Source of the DNA: Paramecium tetraurelia
Lineage: Eukaryota; Ciliophora; Oligohymenophorea; Peniculida; Parameciidae
Assembly: GCF_000165425.1 (NCBI RefSeq)
Contig: NW_001799355.1
Location: 374,019 to 438,018, forward strand
Direction: 5' to 3'
DNA: 64,000 nt
The notes under the pieces are model-generated. The model saw only the letters and a program-made list of their open reading frames with translations. It was not told the origin of the DNA and did no database searches. Numbering within the stretch: position 1 is the first letter of the stretch; every line of letters starts with the position of its first letter. Positions 1 through 12,514 of the stretch are shown here, piece by piece. Made by a program: the position numbers and the translations under genes.

Positions 1-187
1 TAATACTAACAAATTTCATGTTTATTGAGTTCAATAGGCTGGATTGATGATTTTCTATTATGATTGGCTGGCATAGTCATATCTTGAATAATCGTTAGAG
101 ATGTTCGCGTTCTTTTGCTGTTTATTAGTCTATTTGATCCTGAGGAAAATTTCATTTGATTATTAATTAATCAATAATAAAAGCTGA
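1..187 (+). CDS. 3' end of a membrane protein gene (partial)
   Basis: The last part of a reading frame that enters from the left edge and stops at TGA 185-187. The readable part contains a hydrophobic stretch (MFAFFCCLLVYLILRK) followed by a short polar tail, as at the C-terminus of a multi-pass membrane protein. An in-frame TGA near position 36 means either that an intron lies at about 29-46 or that the real exon starts after it. Too little is present to name a family. The composition looks coding, but chance cannot be excluded. Confidence 0.35.
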
Positions 188-584
188 AAGTAATATAATA
201 TTATAAATTTCAATAAAGAAGAAGATTATTTATCTAATGGGAATTGGGATAGCAATAAATCGCGTTTTGTTCGCATATTTTCATTAAGAATTTAGAGGAT
301 TGTCAAAATAGCAATGTCTATTGAATAGTCAAAGAACTGCACTTTCCTTTTAAATTAATTAATTAAACGAAAATAAATAGTTTATTACCTGAAATTGTGA
401 AAAATTATGTAATTCCCAATATAATACTAACTAAATAAAATATAAAACGAGAAATTCTTAATAATAATTAATAATTGATTCTAATTATAATTATATATCT
501 GTTGAATATTTATTTCTATTTTTAGAAAAAAGCCCTTTATATTGTAAGATATTAGTTTGCATCAGATATTATATTATTTAATTG
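188..584. other. Intergenic, A+T-rich
   Basis: No convincing reading frame or RNA gene seen. It must contain the promoter and 5' leader of the downstream ATPase. Confidence 0.5.
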
Positions 585-3500
585 ATGAAAAAAGCTTGGA
601 GTAGATCCGCATCTCAGATTGTGACCATGTTCACATAAGCATAGTATAAATTACGAATATGACTTAGATAAGAGATGGAGTTGATTGTTGCTAAACGCTA
701 ATTTGACGAGATGACTAAGGAATTGAAGCAAAGGAGAGAGGAAATATATGGAAAAATAAAGGGAGTGCCTTAAGTAGAGAAAAAGCCTCAATCCTCGGGA
801 AAACAGGAAAAATTTAAATCAATGGTAACTAATTATTAATATAATCTTAGGATGAACATAGAATTACATTGTAGGAGCTGGAAAATAAATTGTAAACCAA
901 TGTAGTGAATGGACTCGAACAATAAGAGGCCGATAAGAGATTAGGAATACATGGAAAAAATTAATTGACGGAGAAAAAGTAAGTACCTTGGTATATGAAA
1001 CTGTTACACGAATTAACTTCTGTGTTTGCCTGCATGATGTGGACAGGATCAGTATTATCATTCATTGCATATGGATTAACACCAGAAGATCCTTCAAATT
1101 TGTATTTAGCCCTAGTGCTAGCATTTGTGGTATCTGTTACTGGAGTAATGGCTTACTTTCAAAATCAGAAGTCAGCAGCATTAATGGAAGCATTCAAAAA
1201 CTTTATTCCTCCTGAAACATAAGTCGTGAGAAATGGAAAATAAATGAAAATTCCAGCTGAAAATTTGGTCCCAGGAGACTTGGTTATTGTAGAGTTTGGC
1301 AAGAGAATACCTGCAGATATCAGGATAATAGAGAGTAATGGAATGAAGGTAGATAATTCAAGTTTGACTGGAGAAACTCTTTTATTACAAAGGACTCCTG
1401 AGTGCAGTCATCCTGAGAATCCCTTGGAAACAAAGAATCTTATATTCTTTGGTACCTTGTGCAAAGAAGTATATATTAACATCATTCTAATAGGGTAATG
1501 GAAGAGGAATAGTTGTTTTTACTGGCGATAATACAGTCATAGGTTAAATTGCAGGTTTGGCAATGTCCTCTGGAGAAGAAGAGTCTGTTTTGAGAAAATA
1601 AATCAATCTCTTTGTCAAAATGATTGCAATAATAGCTTTAATTTGTGGAGTTGTGTTTTTCATCTTAGGTATGTCTTATGGATACCCTGCATTGTAAAAC
1701 ATTATTTTGATGATGGGTATTGCTGTTGGGTATGTGCCAGAAGGTTTGATTGCAACAGTCACGGTGGCATTGAGCTTAACAGCAAAAAGATTAGCTCAGT
1801 AGAAAGTGTTGGTTAAAAATTTGGAGTGTGTTGAAACTTTGGGATCAACTTCCTGTATTTGTTCTGATAAGACTGGTACTTTGACTTAGAATAAGATGAC
1901 AGTGGAACATTTGTGGTACAACAACAAGAAGGTTAAAGGGTTGAATTATCAGAAGTTTGGGAAGAAATATAATTACGAATATGATTTGAAAAGTAAAGGA
2001 TTTTAAGATCTCTTTGAATGTGCATCCTTTTGTTCAGAAGCTATTTTTGATCCATCATTGCCATAGGAAATAAGAATGAAGATTTAAAATGATAAAGTCT
2101 TTAATCAGTAGCAAAAAGAATAGAAAATATAATTGGCTACTCATGACTGGGATATTAAATTACAGACTATGTCTTGGTTGGAAAGGCCTACCATTGGTGA
2201 TGCATCTGAGAGTGCCTTGATCAAATTCTTATAACCAATTAAAGACATTTAAGAAACCAGAAACAGCAAAAAATTAGCTATCGATATTGATGGCAAAAAT
2301 GCAAGAATGCCATTTAATTCAACAAATAAATATGCTTTTGTTATTGTTGAATATGAAACTGATGAATCATTTTATTGTTTGATGACAAAAGGAGCACCTG
2401 AAAGAATATGGGGACTATGCACAACTGTAAATAATGATGGATAAGAATAAAAAAAAGATGAGACTTGGGAATAAGCATTTTAATCTATAAACAAGTAATT
2501 TGGTAAAAACGGAGAAAGAGTTCTTGGTTTTGCTAAAATCCATTTACCAAAAACAGCATATCCCAGAGGCTATCCATTCAATCTAGATAAGATGAACTTC
2601 CCTTGGGATAAATAGTAGTTTTTAGGATTGTTCTCTTTAATCGATCCACCAAAAGACTCTGTCCCAGATTCAGTTATAAAATGCAAGACAGCAGGAGTGC
2701 AAGTAATTATGGTAACTGGAGATCAACCTGTGACTGCTGCATCAATAGCCAAACAGTGTAACATCATCACTGAAAAAACAGTGAATGAAATTGCTGAAGA
2801 TGAAGGAATTACTTTTGAAGAAGCATTCCATAGATCCAATGCTATCGTAATTCATGGAGATTTATTGACTAAAATGATGATTGATGATGAAGGCAAACCA
2901 GAATAAGAATAGGGAAGACCACTTTAAGAATGGCTTAGTAAATCTCAAGTAGTTTTTGCTAGAACAAGTCCTGCTCAAAAATTGATTATAGTCGATGGTT
3001 GTCAAAAGAAGGGACACATTGTGGCTGTTACAGGGGATGGAGTTAATGATTCTCCAGCTATAAAGAAGGCAGATATTGGTATCTCAATGGGTATAACTGG
3101 ATCCGATGTGGCCAAAGATGCAGCTGATATGATCTTACTCAATGATGATTTCTCTAATATTGTCATTGGTATAGAAGAAGGAAGAAAGATTATTGATAAT
3201 CTCAAGAAGACTATTGTTTTTGTCTTAACAGGTAACATTGTAGAAGTTATTCCTATATTTGCCTACTTTATTTTGAATATACCCTTGCCTTTAACAACAG
3301 TGCTAATTTTATGCATTGATGTTGGTACTGGTATTATTCCAAGCACTGCTTTTGTGTATGAAGATGCTGAATTAGATATCATGACGAGAAGACCAAGAAA
3401 CAAATAGGAAAATTTAATCACTCCTAAAAGCATTGTATTTGCATATGCATAACATGGATTCATTCAACTTTGTGGATGTTTCCTAGCATACTTTGTTGTT

Positions 3501-4220
3501 TTCTATGATTTTGGCTTTCCTTCAGACTCCTTAATTGGAATGCTGGCCAAAAACGGTGTTATTCCAAGAGCAACTGATATTTTTGATCCACTTGATCCCT
3601 TCTTTGGAAATTCCAACCTTCGAGATAATTATAATAATCGAGTCTCTGAGTAACCTGAAACTGTCAGTAAAATATGTATTTCAGATGACGAAGGTAATTT
3701 TGAACCAATCGATTGGTTATTCTCTAAAAATAATAATGTAGATTTGAGAATGTATTATTTACAATGCAATACAGAAACTAACAAATGGGAAGAAAGTGTT
3801 GTTTGGGGAGAATGCAAAGTCAATTAGATATCTCCAATTAGTAATAAGCCTGTATGTTACACTACTGAGGCCTTGTAATATGCTTAAACTGCTTATTTTG
3901 TTGGCCTTGCTTACACATAAATGTGCAATTACCAATCTTTGAAAACCCATAAATCTGCAGGTATCTTCTAAGGCTTCAATAATGTGTTTATGCATTTTGG
4001 ATTTATGACTTTGATTGTCTTAGTCATGTTGCTTACATATGTTGAAAGCATTAACATAGCTTTCCAGACCAGAGACATACTATTCTAGCATTCAATGCTG
4101 GCATTACCTTTTGGTTTATTGATGTAGGTTTGGAATGAGGCAAGAAAATACATGGTTAGGAATGTTCCTTAAACCACACCGAACATGCCTAATTGGTGGG
4201 CAAGATGCACATCAATTTGA
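585..4220 (+). CDS. P-type ATPase, Na+/K+ (P2C) type, alpha subunit, paralogue 1
   Basis: About 1186 aa after removing introns 644-667, 825-850 and 1469-1493, which closes the frame exactly. Family hallmarks in order: the actuator loop LTGET (TGES class, with T for S), the M4 motif VPEGL near residue 360, the phosphorylation motif SDKTGTLT with its aspartate at about residue 403, the MVTGD and GDGVND motifs, then M5-M6 and a C-terminal membrane domain ending in TGA 4218-4220. The segment after the actuator ([15 protein letters not shown]) and the M5-M6 spacing fit P2C pumps rather than Ca2+ pumps. P2C pumps exchange Na+ for K+ or H+ across the plasma membrane at the cost of ATP. Odd point: the M6 motif reads CIDVGTG (D about 887), where animal pumps have DLGTD. 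M5 has LTGN where animal pumps have LTSN. The start was chosen because it matches the N-terminus of paralogue 2 at 56825-60523. Confidence 0.95.
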
Positions 4221-4304
4221 AGAGATGACAAACGATTAAGTGATTTTTATTAATCATTTATAAAACATAAATTATAATCTTCTATTATTAAATAATTAAT
4301 AATA

Positions 4305-5233
4305 ATGATGGATAGTTTGTATTCCTTATTCTCATAGATTCTATTGATTACAGCATCTGTTATTTTATTGTTCTCTATGACATTTGCGTTTCGAAAGATC
4401 ATGAAAGATGTGAATGATATTTTAGACTCAACCGATAAGCTTGTCTTCTTTATTGCAGCATTTCAATGTACTAAATCTTGAAATTTAGAGTTGTTGTTAT
4501 TGGCATTCTTAATTAAATAGTATACACTATTCCTAAGTGGATTGCGCATCCTCAGAATGCTTTAAGATTTAATGCTCTTGAATTGTTTAATCAAATTAGA
4601 TAGTGACAATGAGCAATGCTTAGTAAATTTCAACATTATATAGTTTATCAGAAAATCGTCGATAAGATATCCAAGCTACTTTCACTGATTCTTCTTTTTA
4701 TCTCCGGCTTGATTGTGTTCCTAGAAGGTTTGAAATCACACTTTTAATGTGATCAATAAATCTGGATGCTACTTTCAGGATTGCTTCTGTTAACAAACAT
4801 CATTTAATTATATTTCGGACTAAAGATACTGATTTAGATTTATAAATACTGTCAAGATTCAAGCAATCAACATATGTTCGATGGTTTGCATAAAATAATG
4901 ATGGACGAATTATAAAATAGGAAGGTTTAAGTAATAGTCTTTCTCCTTTGCTGTATTAATTCATCTGTTGTTATGCTACTATATGATTATGCTATGTTTG
5001 ATCAACTCAACCCTACATTCTGTCTTCAAAAGACCACAATTTCTGAAATTCTTACTTATATTGCTGTCATTATTGTCTCATACTAATTACCTTGTTTAGG
5101 AATATACTACGTGTTTTATCATAAGAATAAAAAGTATTTGAATAATCACAATTGGGAAATACAAAGAAACATCGTCAATTTCTATGACGAAAGAAGTGAA
5201 ATAGAATTGGGAGATTATTAAAACCCATAATGA
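4305..5233 (+). CDS. Multi-pass membrane protein of unknown family
   Basis: 292 aa after removing two introns, about 4469-4489 (21 nt) and a 29-nt one near 4621-4649 that ends in CAG. The stop is TGA 5231-5233. Six or seven hydrophobic segments are visible, for example LLITASVILLFSMTFAF near the N-terminus, then LLSLILLFISGLIVFLE, LLSGLLLLTNIIQLYFG, VIVFLLCCINSSVVMLL and ILTYIAVIIVSY. They are joined by short polar loops, with a charged C-terminal tail. I do not recognise the family; a seven-pass receptor-like fold is possible but unproven. It lies only 84 bp after the ATPase stop on the same strand, normal spacing for this genome and not evidence of a shared transcript. Confidence 0.8.
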
Positions 5234-5569
5234 GTCCATTTAATTCATTCTGATTTTTATTAACAACTAATATATCTATCTAATCACTTCTTTTTATTAC
5301 CTCGATTCCTATATTTTATAGAAGCTACTCCTTACTTTTAATATCCTTTTGAAATATTAAAACATTAAGTGTGAATTGATCTTAAATTGAGTAAATACAA
5401 AGCAAAATTGATGTAATTGGTTTATTCAAAAAAATAAGGTTCTTTAGTCAATTTCGAATTGTAAACATAGAATTAACACTCGTAACTATATATATTTATT
5501 AAGCATTTAAATTGTTTGTTTGTTTATTTATTTATGTGTATGTATTATTAATATACTATGATTTCATGA
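5234..5569. other. Intergenic between convergent genes
   Basis: A+T-rich spacer between two convergent 3' ends. No gene or RNA signal seen. Confidence 0.5.
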
Positions 5570-6648
5570 TCAATCGAATAAACCTCCCATATCGACATCT
5601 TCTTCAGGCTCTTCAGCTTTAGCTGGGGCTTATTGAGCAGCTGGTTTTTCTTCAACTTTGGCTGCAACTGGGGCAGCTGTTGTTGGTGCACTTGATTATT
5701 TGATTTAATCAAAGATGAATCCTGATTATAAACCAATAGCAGCCAAATCCTTGAAAGCGTTAGCTAATAAATATGGAGCTGAGGCCTCATTAACCCAACC
5801 TATTTTAATATAGATACAAAAGAATTACCATTTTACAAAGAAATGGCTGAAACATTTCTAACATTTTATTAGAATTTAGCAACAATGTCATTCAAATTAA
5901 CTGAAACTTATTGTTTGTTCAAGATGGATCCATTGTCATAACAAGCAAGAACTTCCATTCTATTAAAATATCAGATATATTATTACCCATATAAGAAAGG
6001 CTTTTTGCCCAATTTTTACAATAAGACAGCTTATGATTAGCCAACCTTTTATCCGGTTTTCAAGACGACAAAGTCTTTGGTGATTTAGATTTAACCTTTT
6101 TCAATCTTGGTGGGGATTTAGAGAGCATGGAAGAATTGGATTGAAGCTGGGTCCATACCAGTTGGGCCTGGGGGAATAACAACATCAATTGGAGCAACGG
6201 CACCAACTCTGGCTGGGGTTTCGACTTTATTCTCTTCAATGATTGGTTTAAGATCAAAGACTGGGGTGTCTGTGAAGATGAATCCAACTTTGCCTGCAAC
6301 TGAGTTTTTCAAGGCGTCCAACTCTTTAATTGCACTACCGAATTTAGCCAAATCTTCGTAATATTCGTGCTCTTTTGGTAATTCTTGAACTCTAGTAGCC
6401 AAAACTTTTTTGAAGAGTGTCTAAAATAGTAATGTGTTAATACATTTTTGCCAATAACTAATAGGGCATTTCTCTTAGCCAAAATTCTTCTGATGTCTTA
6501 CACTTATTTAGATCCAACATTTGCTAATCCAACGATGATAACTTAAGTATATTTTGATAACAATTCATAAATCTTTCTATTATAATTATCAATCATATAA
6601 TTACTTGAATTGTGTTGGCTTCTTATCTTTTGTTTCCTTTTTGCCCAT
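5570..6648 (-). CDS. RPLP0: 60S acidic ribosomal protein P0
   Basis: 323 aa after removing four introns of 28, 23, 27 and 29 nt; the frame then closes exactly at TGA 5570-5572. The start is ATG 6646-6648 (MGKKETKDKKP). P0 anchors the P1/P2 stalk of the large ribosomal subunit and helps recruit translation GTPases. Diagnostic features: an N-terminal L10-like domain (KYTQVIIVGLANVGSKQ, then DIRRILAKRNALLVIGKN), the central PARVGAVAPIDVVIPPG segment, an alanine/glutamate-rich hinge and the acidic C-terminal peptide EEPEEDVDMGGLFD, the variant of the eukaryotic stalk tail that binds GTPase factors. Intron-rich for its length, as often seen in highly expressed ciliate genes. Confidence 0.96.
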
Positions 6649-6741
6649 TTATTATTTATTTAAATTAAAAAAAGATTTCAAATTTTTTGATAAACAATTC
6701 AAGTATATATATAAATTTCATTAATTCTTTAATATAGTTGT

Positions 6742-7821
6742 TCATGCATCACTATCCAGCCATTTAAATATCTTACCCTCCTTCCATATTCCCCTCTTTC
6801 TTGTACTATCAGTAAAGATGAAAACCCCTTGTCCTTCCTACTTACCACCTCTCCACATCCCATCATATTTCCTACCATCAGCCCATTAATAAACTCCACG
6901 TCCATCCTTTTTATCATTCTTATATTCCCCTTCATATCTCCTGCCATCCTTCCAGGTGTAAACCCCAATACCATGCATACAATTATCAATCCATTAACCA
7001 GCATAACCCCTTCCATCTGACCAGCAATAACTCCCTTTTCCATTGATTTTATTATTCTCCCATTCCCCTTCATAATAAGAACCATCTGGCCATTCATATT
7101 TGCCGAATCCTTATTTTTTCCCTTAATTATAATTTCCTGTGTATTTGGCACCATCGTTCCAGACCTCCTTACCATATCCGTGCTGTAGATCATCCTTCCA
7201 TTCTCCTTCGTATTTCGATCCATTGGAATGTTTGTAGACTCCTTTACCATTAGCTTTGTCCTAATCCCATTCTCCTTCAAAAATATCGCCATCTACATGA
7301 TAAAATATCCCTTTTCCACAAGCCCTATTATTTTTCCATTCCCCAACATATTTTGCTCCGTCTGTCCAAATTTAGGTCCCTATTCCTTCTCTAAAATTTC
7401 CTCTCCATTAACCTTAATAAATGGCTCCACTCTTGAATTCATACGGATCCCTAGTATCCAATGTGTAATCATTAATCAGAGGTGGAATATTGATGATTTC
7501 AAAATTCTCTTTCAAATAATTTTTATTAGCTCCTATAATTGAATTTTTCACAGTTTTTTATCCATTTTTTCTTCTAACCTTATATCCTCGATATCTACTT
7601 TAAATTTTGATAGCAGCCTTGAGGAGTTTTTCACTCTCATTCTAGAATTCATTAAATTTAATATGGGCTTTTTTTGGTTTATTTTTTTGTGATGATTATT
7701 TCTCATTACTTTTACTTTACTATTCTTTACTTTATGAATCCAGATTTGCATTCCCTTAATTACTTAGAAGCAAGTTTGTCGAAGTATTATTTTTAGTTTC
7801 CTTATTGTCTAACTTACTCAT
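6742..7821 (-). CDS. IQ-motif plus MORN-repeat protein
   Basis: 359 aa in one exon (ATG 7819-7821, TGA 6742-6744). The N-terminal third is basic and polar and ends in an IQ-type calmodulin-binding motif, [16 protein letters not shown], near residues 80-95. After a linker come about nine MORN repeats of roughly 23 residues, recognisable as runs of the form YxGEWxxxxxxGxGxY, for example [23 protein letters not shown] repeats bind membranes or act as scaffolds. In ciliates and other protists they are common in cortical, ciliary and basal-body proteins, and the IQ motif suggests Ca2+/calmodulin control. The last repeats degenerate before a short C-terminus. The exact partner is unknown. Confidence 0.9.
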
Positions 7822-8012
7822 TGATAAAATAATTTACCACTATTTCTCTCTCTTATCCGATGTTCCTTCCATATCTGCAATCACATTGACTACACTTACT
7901 GCCCATCGAGAAAGGCTAGGCAACAAATAGAAATATTATAATTAATAATATGTAAGTAATATTTGGAATTGTAAACTAAACACAACTTTCACATATATTT
8001 ATAAAACATAAA

Positions 8013-8948
8013 TCAGATCATAAATTATTATTGCTTTACTTGGGATGGTTGGAATATCCGCGTGGCTTGATTTTGCAGCAATTCATAAATTTGGTTTTAA
8101 CCTTATTTGCTTCCGAAATCCAAGGAGATACTAGAATCTTATAAGTAAAAGGGCAAGGGAGTCAATCTATCATTTGGACTACCCAAATATGATGACATGG
8201 ATTCCAAATGAAATTCATTAAATACCTTGCAAATACTTCGAATAATTGCGAATTCTTCTTTGTGTTACTCATTGTTCGGAATCAATTGCATTACCTTACA
8301 CAACAATTAGTAAGAGTGTTGGGCCTTGATGTTTATAGTAATGTCGTGAGTATTAATTTGCTACTCCATAAGTAATTGATTACGTGAATTATTTATATAA
8401 TTCTAAGTTTTAGTTACATCTATAAATGAATTTGCTCATTAAATTTCATTTGAATTTACTTTTGCTAATTTTGTAGATCCTTCAAGGTTTCTGTCAATTA
8501 CTGATGCTCCGCCTCATAAATTTAGTGTTTCAGATTGTTATCCTAATTGCTGAGTTCTTCGAGAACCTTCAATTTATTTAAACTAATGATATTTATCAAC
8601 TATTTTCTACTTTATAAGTATTCATACTTCTCTCCTTGAATAAAATAACGATGAGCAAAAACATTGATGTTGCGTCTAATCTTCGATCTCTTAAAACCAT
8701 ATAAATTTAATTGCCTTCAAAAGTAAATAATCAAATAAACCTTATAAAACTTGCAAATGACTTCTGTTTATAAAATACCTTGAGTATTTATTTCTCTAAT
8801 TTCTTTATATCACACACTTCGAAGGATTTACCATCATCACTCCATCTCAAGAATCTATATTGCTCTGACTAAACTAATGAAATTAATTTATTACTTCCAG
8901 CAAATCAAATAGCTTGTCTAAAAACTTTGGACTTTTCTTCTATTGCAT
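8013..8948 (-). CDS. Heat-shock-factor-type DNA-binding protein (divergent copy A)
   Basis: 286 aa after removing introns of 26, 26 and 23 nt; length then divisible by three. An HSF-type winged-helix domain fills residues about 5-90: KSPKFLDKLFDLLE, then RFLRWSDDGKSFEV, then the recognition-helix region SFASFIRQLNLYGFKRSK, then AHRYFIQG. The usual LPxYFKHxN stretch before the recognition helix is replaced by LKVFYKQK, so this copy is diverged where DNA-backbone contacts are expected. After the domain comes a helical, glutamine-rich region that could trimerise. The C-terminus contains SPNDRLTPLPFYLQDSS and no clear activation motif. The gene lies directly downstream of another HSF on the same strand, suggesting an old tandem duplication. 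The second intron is inferred to end in AAG rather than TAG. Confidence 0.88.
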
Positions 8949-9069
8949 TCAATATTAATAATATAATTTTTCTGATGATATGTAATTTTATAGTTTATTT
9001 AGTCATAATAAGATTAATTTAAATATATTTTATCAATTAATTGAAAATATAAATACCAAATAATAAACT

Positions 9070-10007
9070 TCACAAATCAAACCCAAAAATGCTAGATTCT
9101 GATTCTTGTCCCCCACAAAACCAAACTGGTTCCTGAGTCTCAAGATTAATCTGATCCTACTTATGATTTAAATAATTTCCAATATGTTCAACAACGGCTT
9201 TTCCAAAAGGCCCTGGAGAAGTTGGACAAAGCACATCGAATTCTTCATCCTTTACAGACAATGTCTCGCTCATCCAACAATCTTCCTCTTTTGGATACAC
9301 GCACTTTATTAGGTGCTAAAATGAGGCCTCTATCATTCGATATTGAAATTCAATTTACAAGCTTCTGGTTTCATCGCCTTCACTATCATGCGTACGCCCT
9401 CAATAAAAAACACTCCTCTCCTCTCTTATATTGTTTTGATCTCCAAAAGTCTCTATCAATCATTTAATAATAGTAGTTTACTTCAATAATCAGTTTGAAA
9501 TGATGTTAAAATCCCAACTATTACTTGATGGATGCAACCAATTATTGTTGAATTTTAATTTGCTCTTATTTCAAAGAGGTCATTGTTTTTAGTAGTTCCT
9601 CTTGCTCCATCATAAATGTCCCTGCTTTCATTCTCTCTAATCGAGTTTACTTTTTCTTCTCAATGAACTTTTGGATAATTTGGTTTTAAGTAAAATATGG
9701 ATGTTTATAAGTTAAGATTCCATTCTAATCCTTGCAACTAGTAAAACCATACATGTTTAATTGTCTACAAAATTGAAAGGATATTACCTTAAGAAACTGG
9801 AATAGTTGCCATGCTTAAAATATCTTGGCAATACACTGTCTTACAATAAGGACTTATCAATAATTTTAATTTTAATTCCCTCTTCATCCCATTTTATTAT
9901 GTCTATAAACTCATTACACTACAATTTTGTATTGATAATACGTCTAGCATCTATTGAATGATCTAAATAAATCTATATCCTTTGCTGGTGTTTTTTCTTT
10001 TGCTCAT
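9070..10007 (-). CDS. Heat-shock-factor-type transcription factor (copy B)
   Basis: 277 aa after removing introns of 23, 23, 29 and 29 nt; frame closes exactly. The N-terminal domain is a good HSF DNA-binding domain: YRFIQIIQQMLD, IIKWDEEGIKIKI, then LPRYFKHGNYSSFLRQLNMY followed by GF, then the wing and YKHPYFTQNQ. A helical stretch with heptad-like glutamines and leucines follows (about residues 100-160), suited to trimerisation. The acidic C-terminus includes PKEEDCWMSETLS and ends ESSIFGFDL, a mix of acidic and bulky residues typical of activation domains. HSFs bind nGAAn elements and drive stress genes; whether this one is stress-responsive cannot be read from sequence. It starts 121 bp upstream of copy A. 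Confidence 0.92.
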
Positions 10008-10141
10008 TTTTTTTATGAATTCATTTTAGGAATTTAGAATTTCATAAGAATTGGAATTCTAAATTACCTAAAGTTTTGCTAATTAATCTTGATTGCTTAA
10101 AGATCGAAATGGAATTTTAAGATATAAGATGTTTTAAGATA

Positions 10142-12514
10142 TCAATAATTTATATATTTAATAAAACCCCAAGCTTATAGCCCATTATCATTTATAATTA
10201 GCTTCATGCCCTTAGTGATGTATTCTGGGAAATATTTAAACTTTAGCCTAACAATGTTAGGTTATTTTGGGATTAATTCTATAAACTCCATAGATTTTTC
10301 ATTTTTTTCGTTTATCACAAACAAATCGGTCTTTTTTTGATCTTCGTCATTTGTACAGGATTTGACTTAACTGCTCCCTTTTCTTCTTGGACTTCTATAA
10401 GATTCTTTGTTTAAGCTATTAGAACTGCTTGCTTTTTTGATTTATTCACTCTATTTCCTATAGGATGATCTCGATGATAAAGTATCAGACTTTTGCATAC
10501 AAGATTCGTCAATTGATCTTGATTATTTTTTTCTTAATGTTACAGTCTCAAACTATAATTATTCTTCTCTGATTATTTTACAAATTTATCTAAGAATAAT
10601 AATGCAATAGATACCTAGTACACTGAGTATTAATCACAGGTTCAAAACTGACTGCAATTTTCTTGGCTTCTTTTTAATCATCAAATAACCAGATTTCTGC
10701 CAAAAAATCCCAAGCTGCCTGTGGGTTGCTCTTTCCTTCTATTAAAACCATTCCTCGTCTTATAGGATTCTGATCTGATCCAAATTACTGATTGCCTTAC
10801 TTAAACCTAATTGTGCATATCTATCCACATTATGCAGATTTAACCTAGATTATAATTGAGTATTACTTGAACTCGATTACATTAAATTTCTTCAATTTCA
10901 ATTGGGAAGAAACGACCATGCTTGTCAGGTCCCATTTATAATATTTGTTTAACTCTAATAATTCCTTTGAGAACAGTTCCCCCCAGCACCTTCTAGTTGT
11001 TAATCTCAAAAACATTATGGATGCAATATTCTGAATCTAAGTTTGAATTGTTTGTTAATTCATTTGTTGAAGGTAATAAATTTAAAAATTTAATAAAATA
11101 ATCTAATGTCCTCTATTTCATATTAGATATTAAAAATATAGGAATTAGGGTTTTGCTAAGAATCTATTTACTAAACAAGACAACATCTTCTTCACTTCTA
11201 ACAACAATAGGAACACTTTGAATTTATAGACTTTTAATCATGTCTTTTAATTATTCTACTTTGTCCACATAATAATCCTCAGTGATTTGATCCACATGAG
11301 TGATGGCAATCATAAACGGAATTTGTTAGATTTAGATTAATTTAAGAAAATCCATAGTTGGTTTTCCAATTTATTGCAATGAAGAGATGGTTAATAGAGC
11401 ATAATCTGGAAATTGAGAATTGACAATCTGAATCATTTAATTATGTGCTCTTTTTGTTCCACCCATATCAATAAAAGTAATCAGTTTTGTTGATAAATCC
11501 ACTAATTTCTCCACCATGCAAGTAGGACTGAAGTTTAGTTAATTTTAATGATTCATAATCTTTCCCTCGCTATCAAAACCTATAACCGTATGACTCACTC
11601 TTTCTGTCTTCCCAGATGTAATTTCAGACCTATTCTTCAGGAACTTCATCCTTGCCAAACCTTGTCCATTATCTAATTGTCCAGTACTAAGCACACCTAG
11701 AAGGGATGTCTTTCCAGATCCACTTTCCCCCAAAAGTAAGATTCTTATATCCAAATTTATCCCGTCCTTCAACCCTTTCCTAACTATAACTTCACAGGTT
11801 TTGCCATTGGTTCCCTAATTTATTCCAACAACCAATAATTCAGCTTTCAAAGATTAAGCCATCAAACACAGGGTTTTCAATGATCCAAGCATATCAGATT
11901 TGTTAAGACCCAAGGGATTACCGCTATCCTCAACACCGATTTTATAATATGCCATACCATTTCCCTCTGACAATCTAAAATTCATCTGGGTTGTTAAATG
12001 AGTTAATCTCTTAGGATCAGGATCAACTAGTCTAAGTTTGTATTCTGTATGTCCAAAATCACTCTCCTATTTAAAACAAGAAATCTTTGAAATATCCTCT
12101 TGAATCGAATACTAAATCCTATCACTTAACTCTTTACTTATTCGTCGATATATTGTTGCAAATCGATCTAGATCTCCTCGTTATTTGGTTTTACTAAAAG
12201 CACAAATTAAGGTTTTGTTTCATATTTTAGATGCTTGCCAATTAATCAAATAATACTTAATTAAACTCCTATTTTTCTGATTCATCATCATTGGTTTACA
12301 TATCTGATTTATGAGACAATTTTCCTTTCTTTTTTTTCTATAGATTCAAGTTTTATTTTCTTTGCTTTTGCTTGTCTGTCATCTCTGAAAACTAAGGGTG
12401 AGCTTGCTTTTATTGTTTTTTCTTTTCCCTTTTTGATTCTTCTTCATCTATCCCATGCCACAAACTATAAATTCCATTATTTATAGTGGATTGTTATTAA
12501 AAATCACTTTGCAT
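10142..12514 (-). CDS. GTPBP1/GTPBP2-like translational GTPase
   Basis: About 759 aa after removing introns of 23, 26, 19 and 25 nt (the 23- and 19-nt ones less certain). Start ATG 12512-12514, stop TGA 10142-10144. The family signature YYKIGVEDSGNPLGL precedes the GTPase domain. P-loop GESGSGKTSLLGVL, then LDNGQG and GFDSEG as in GTPBP1/2, G3 DMGG, G4 THVD, followed by beta-barrel domains; the tail LKFKYFPEYITKG matches the family's last barrel. GTPBP1/2 are EF-Tu-like proteins involved in ribosome rescue and mRNA decay. Two oddities: animal GTPBPs have a P-loop of the NVDAGKS type, and the histidine that normally follows the G3 motif in translational GTPases is a threonine here (DMGGT). The region between the catalytic and last barrel strands contains a long charged, serine-rich insertion (about residues 640-710). 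Confidence 0.88.
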
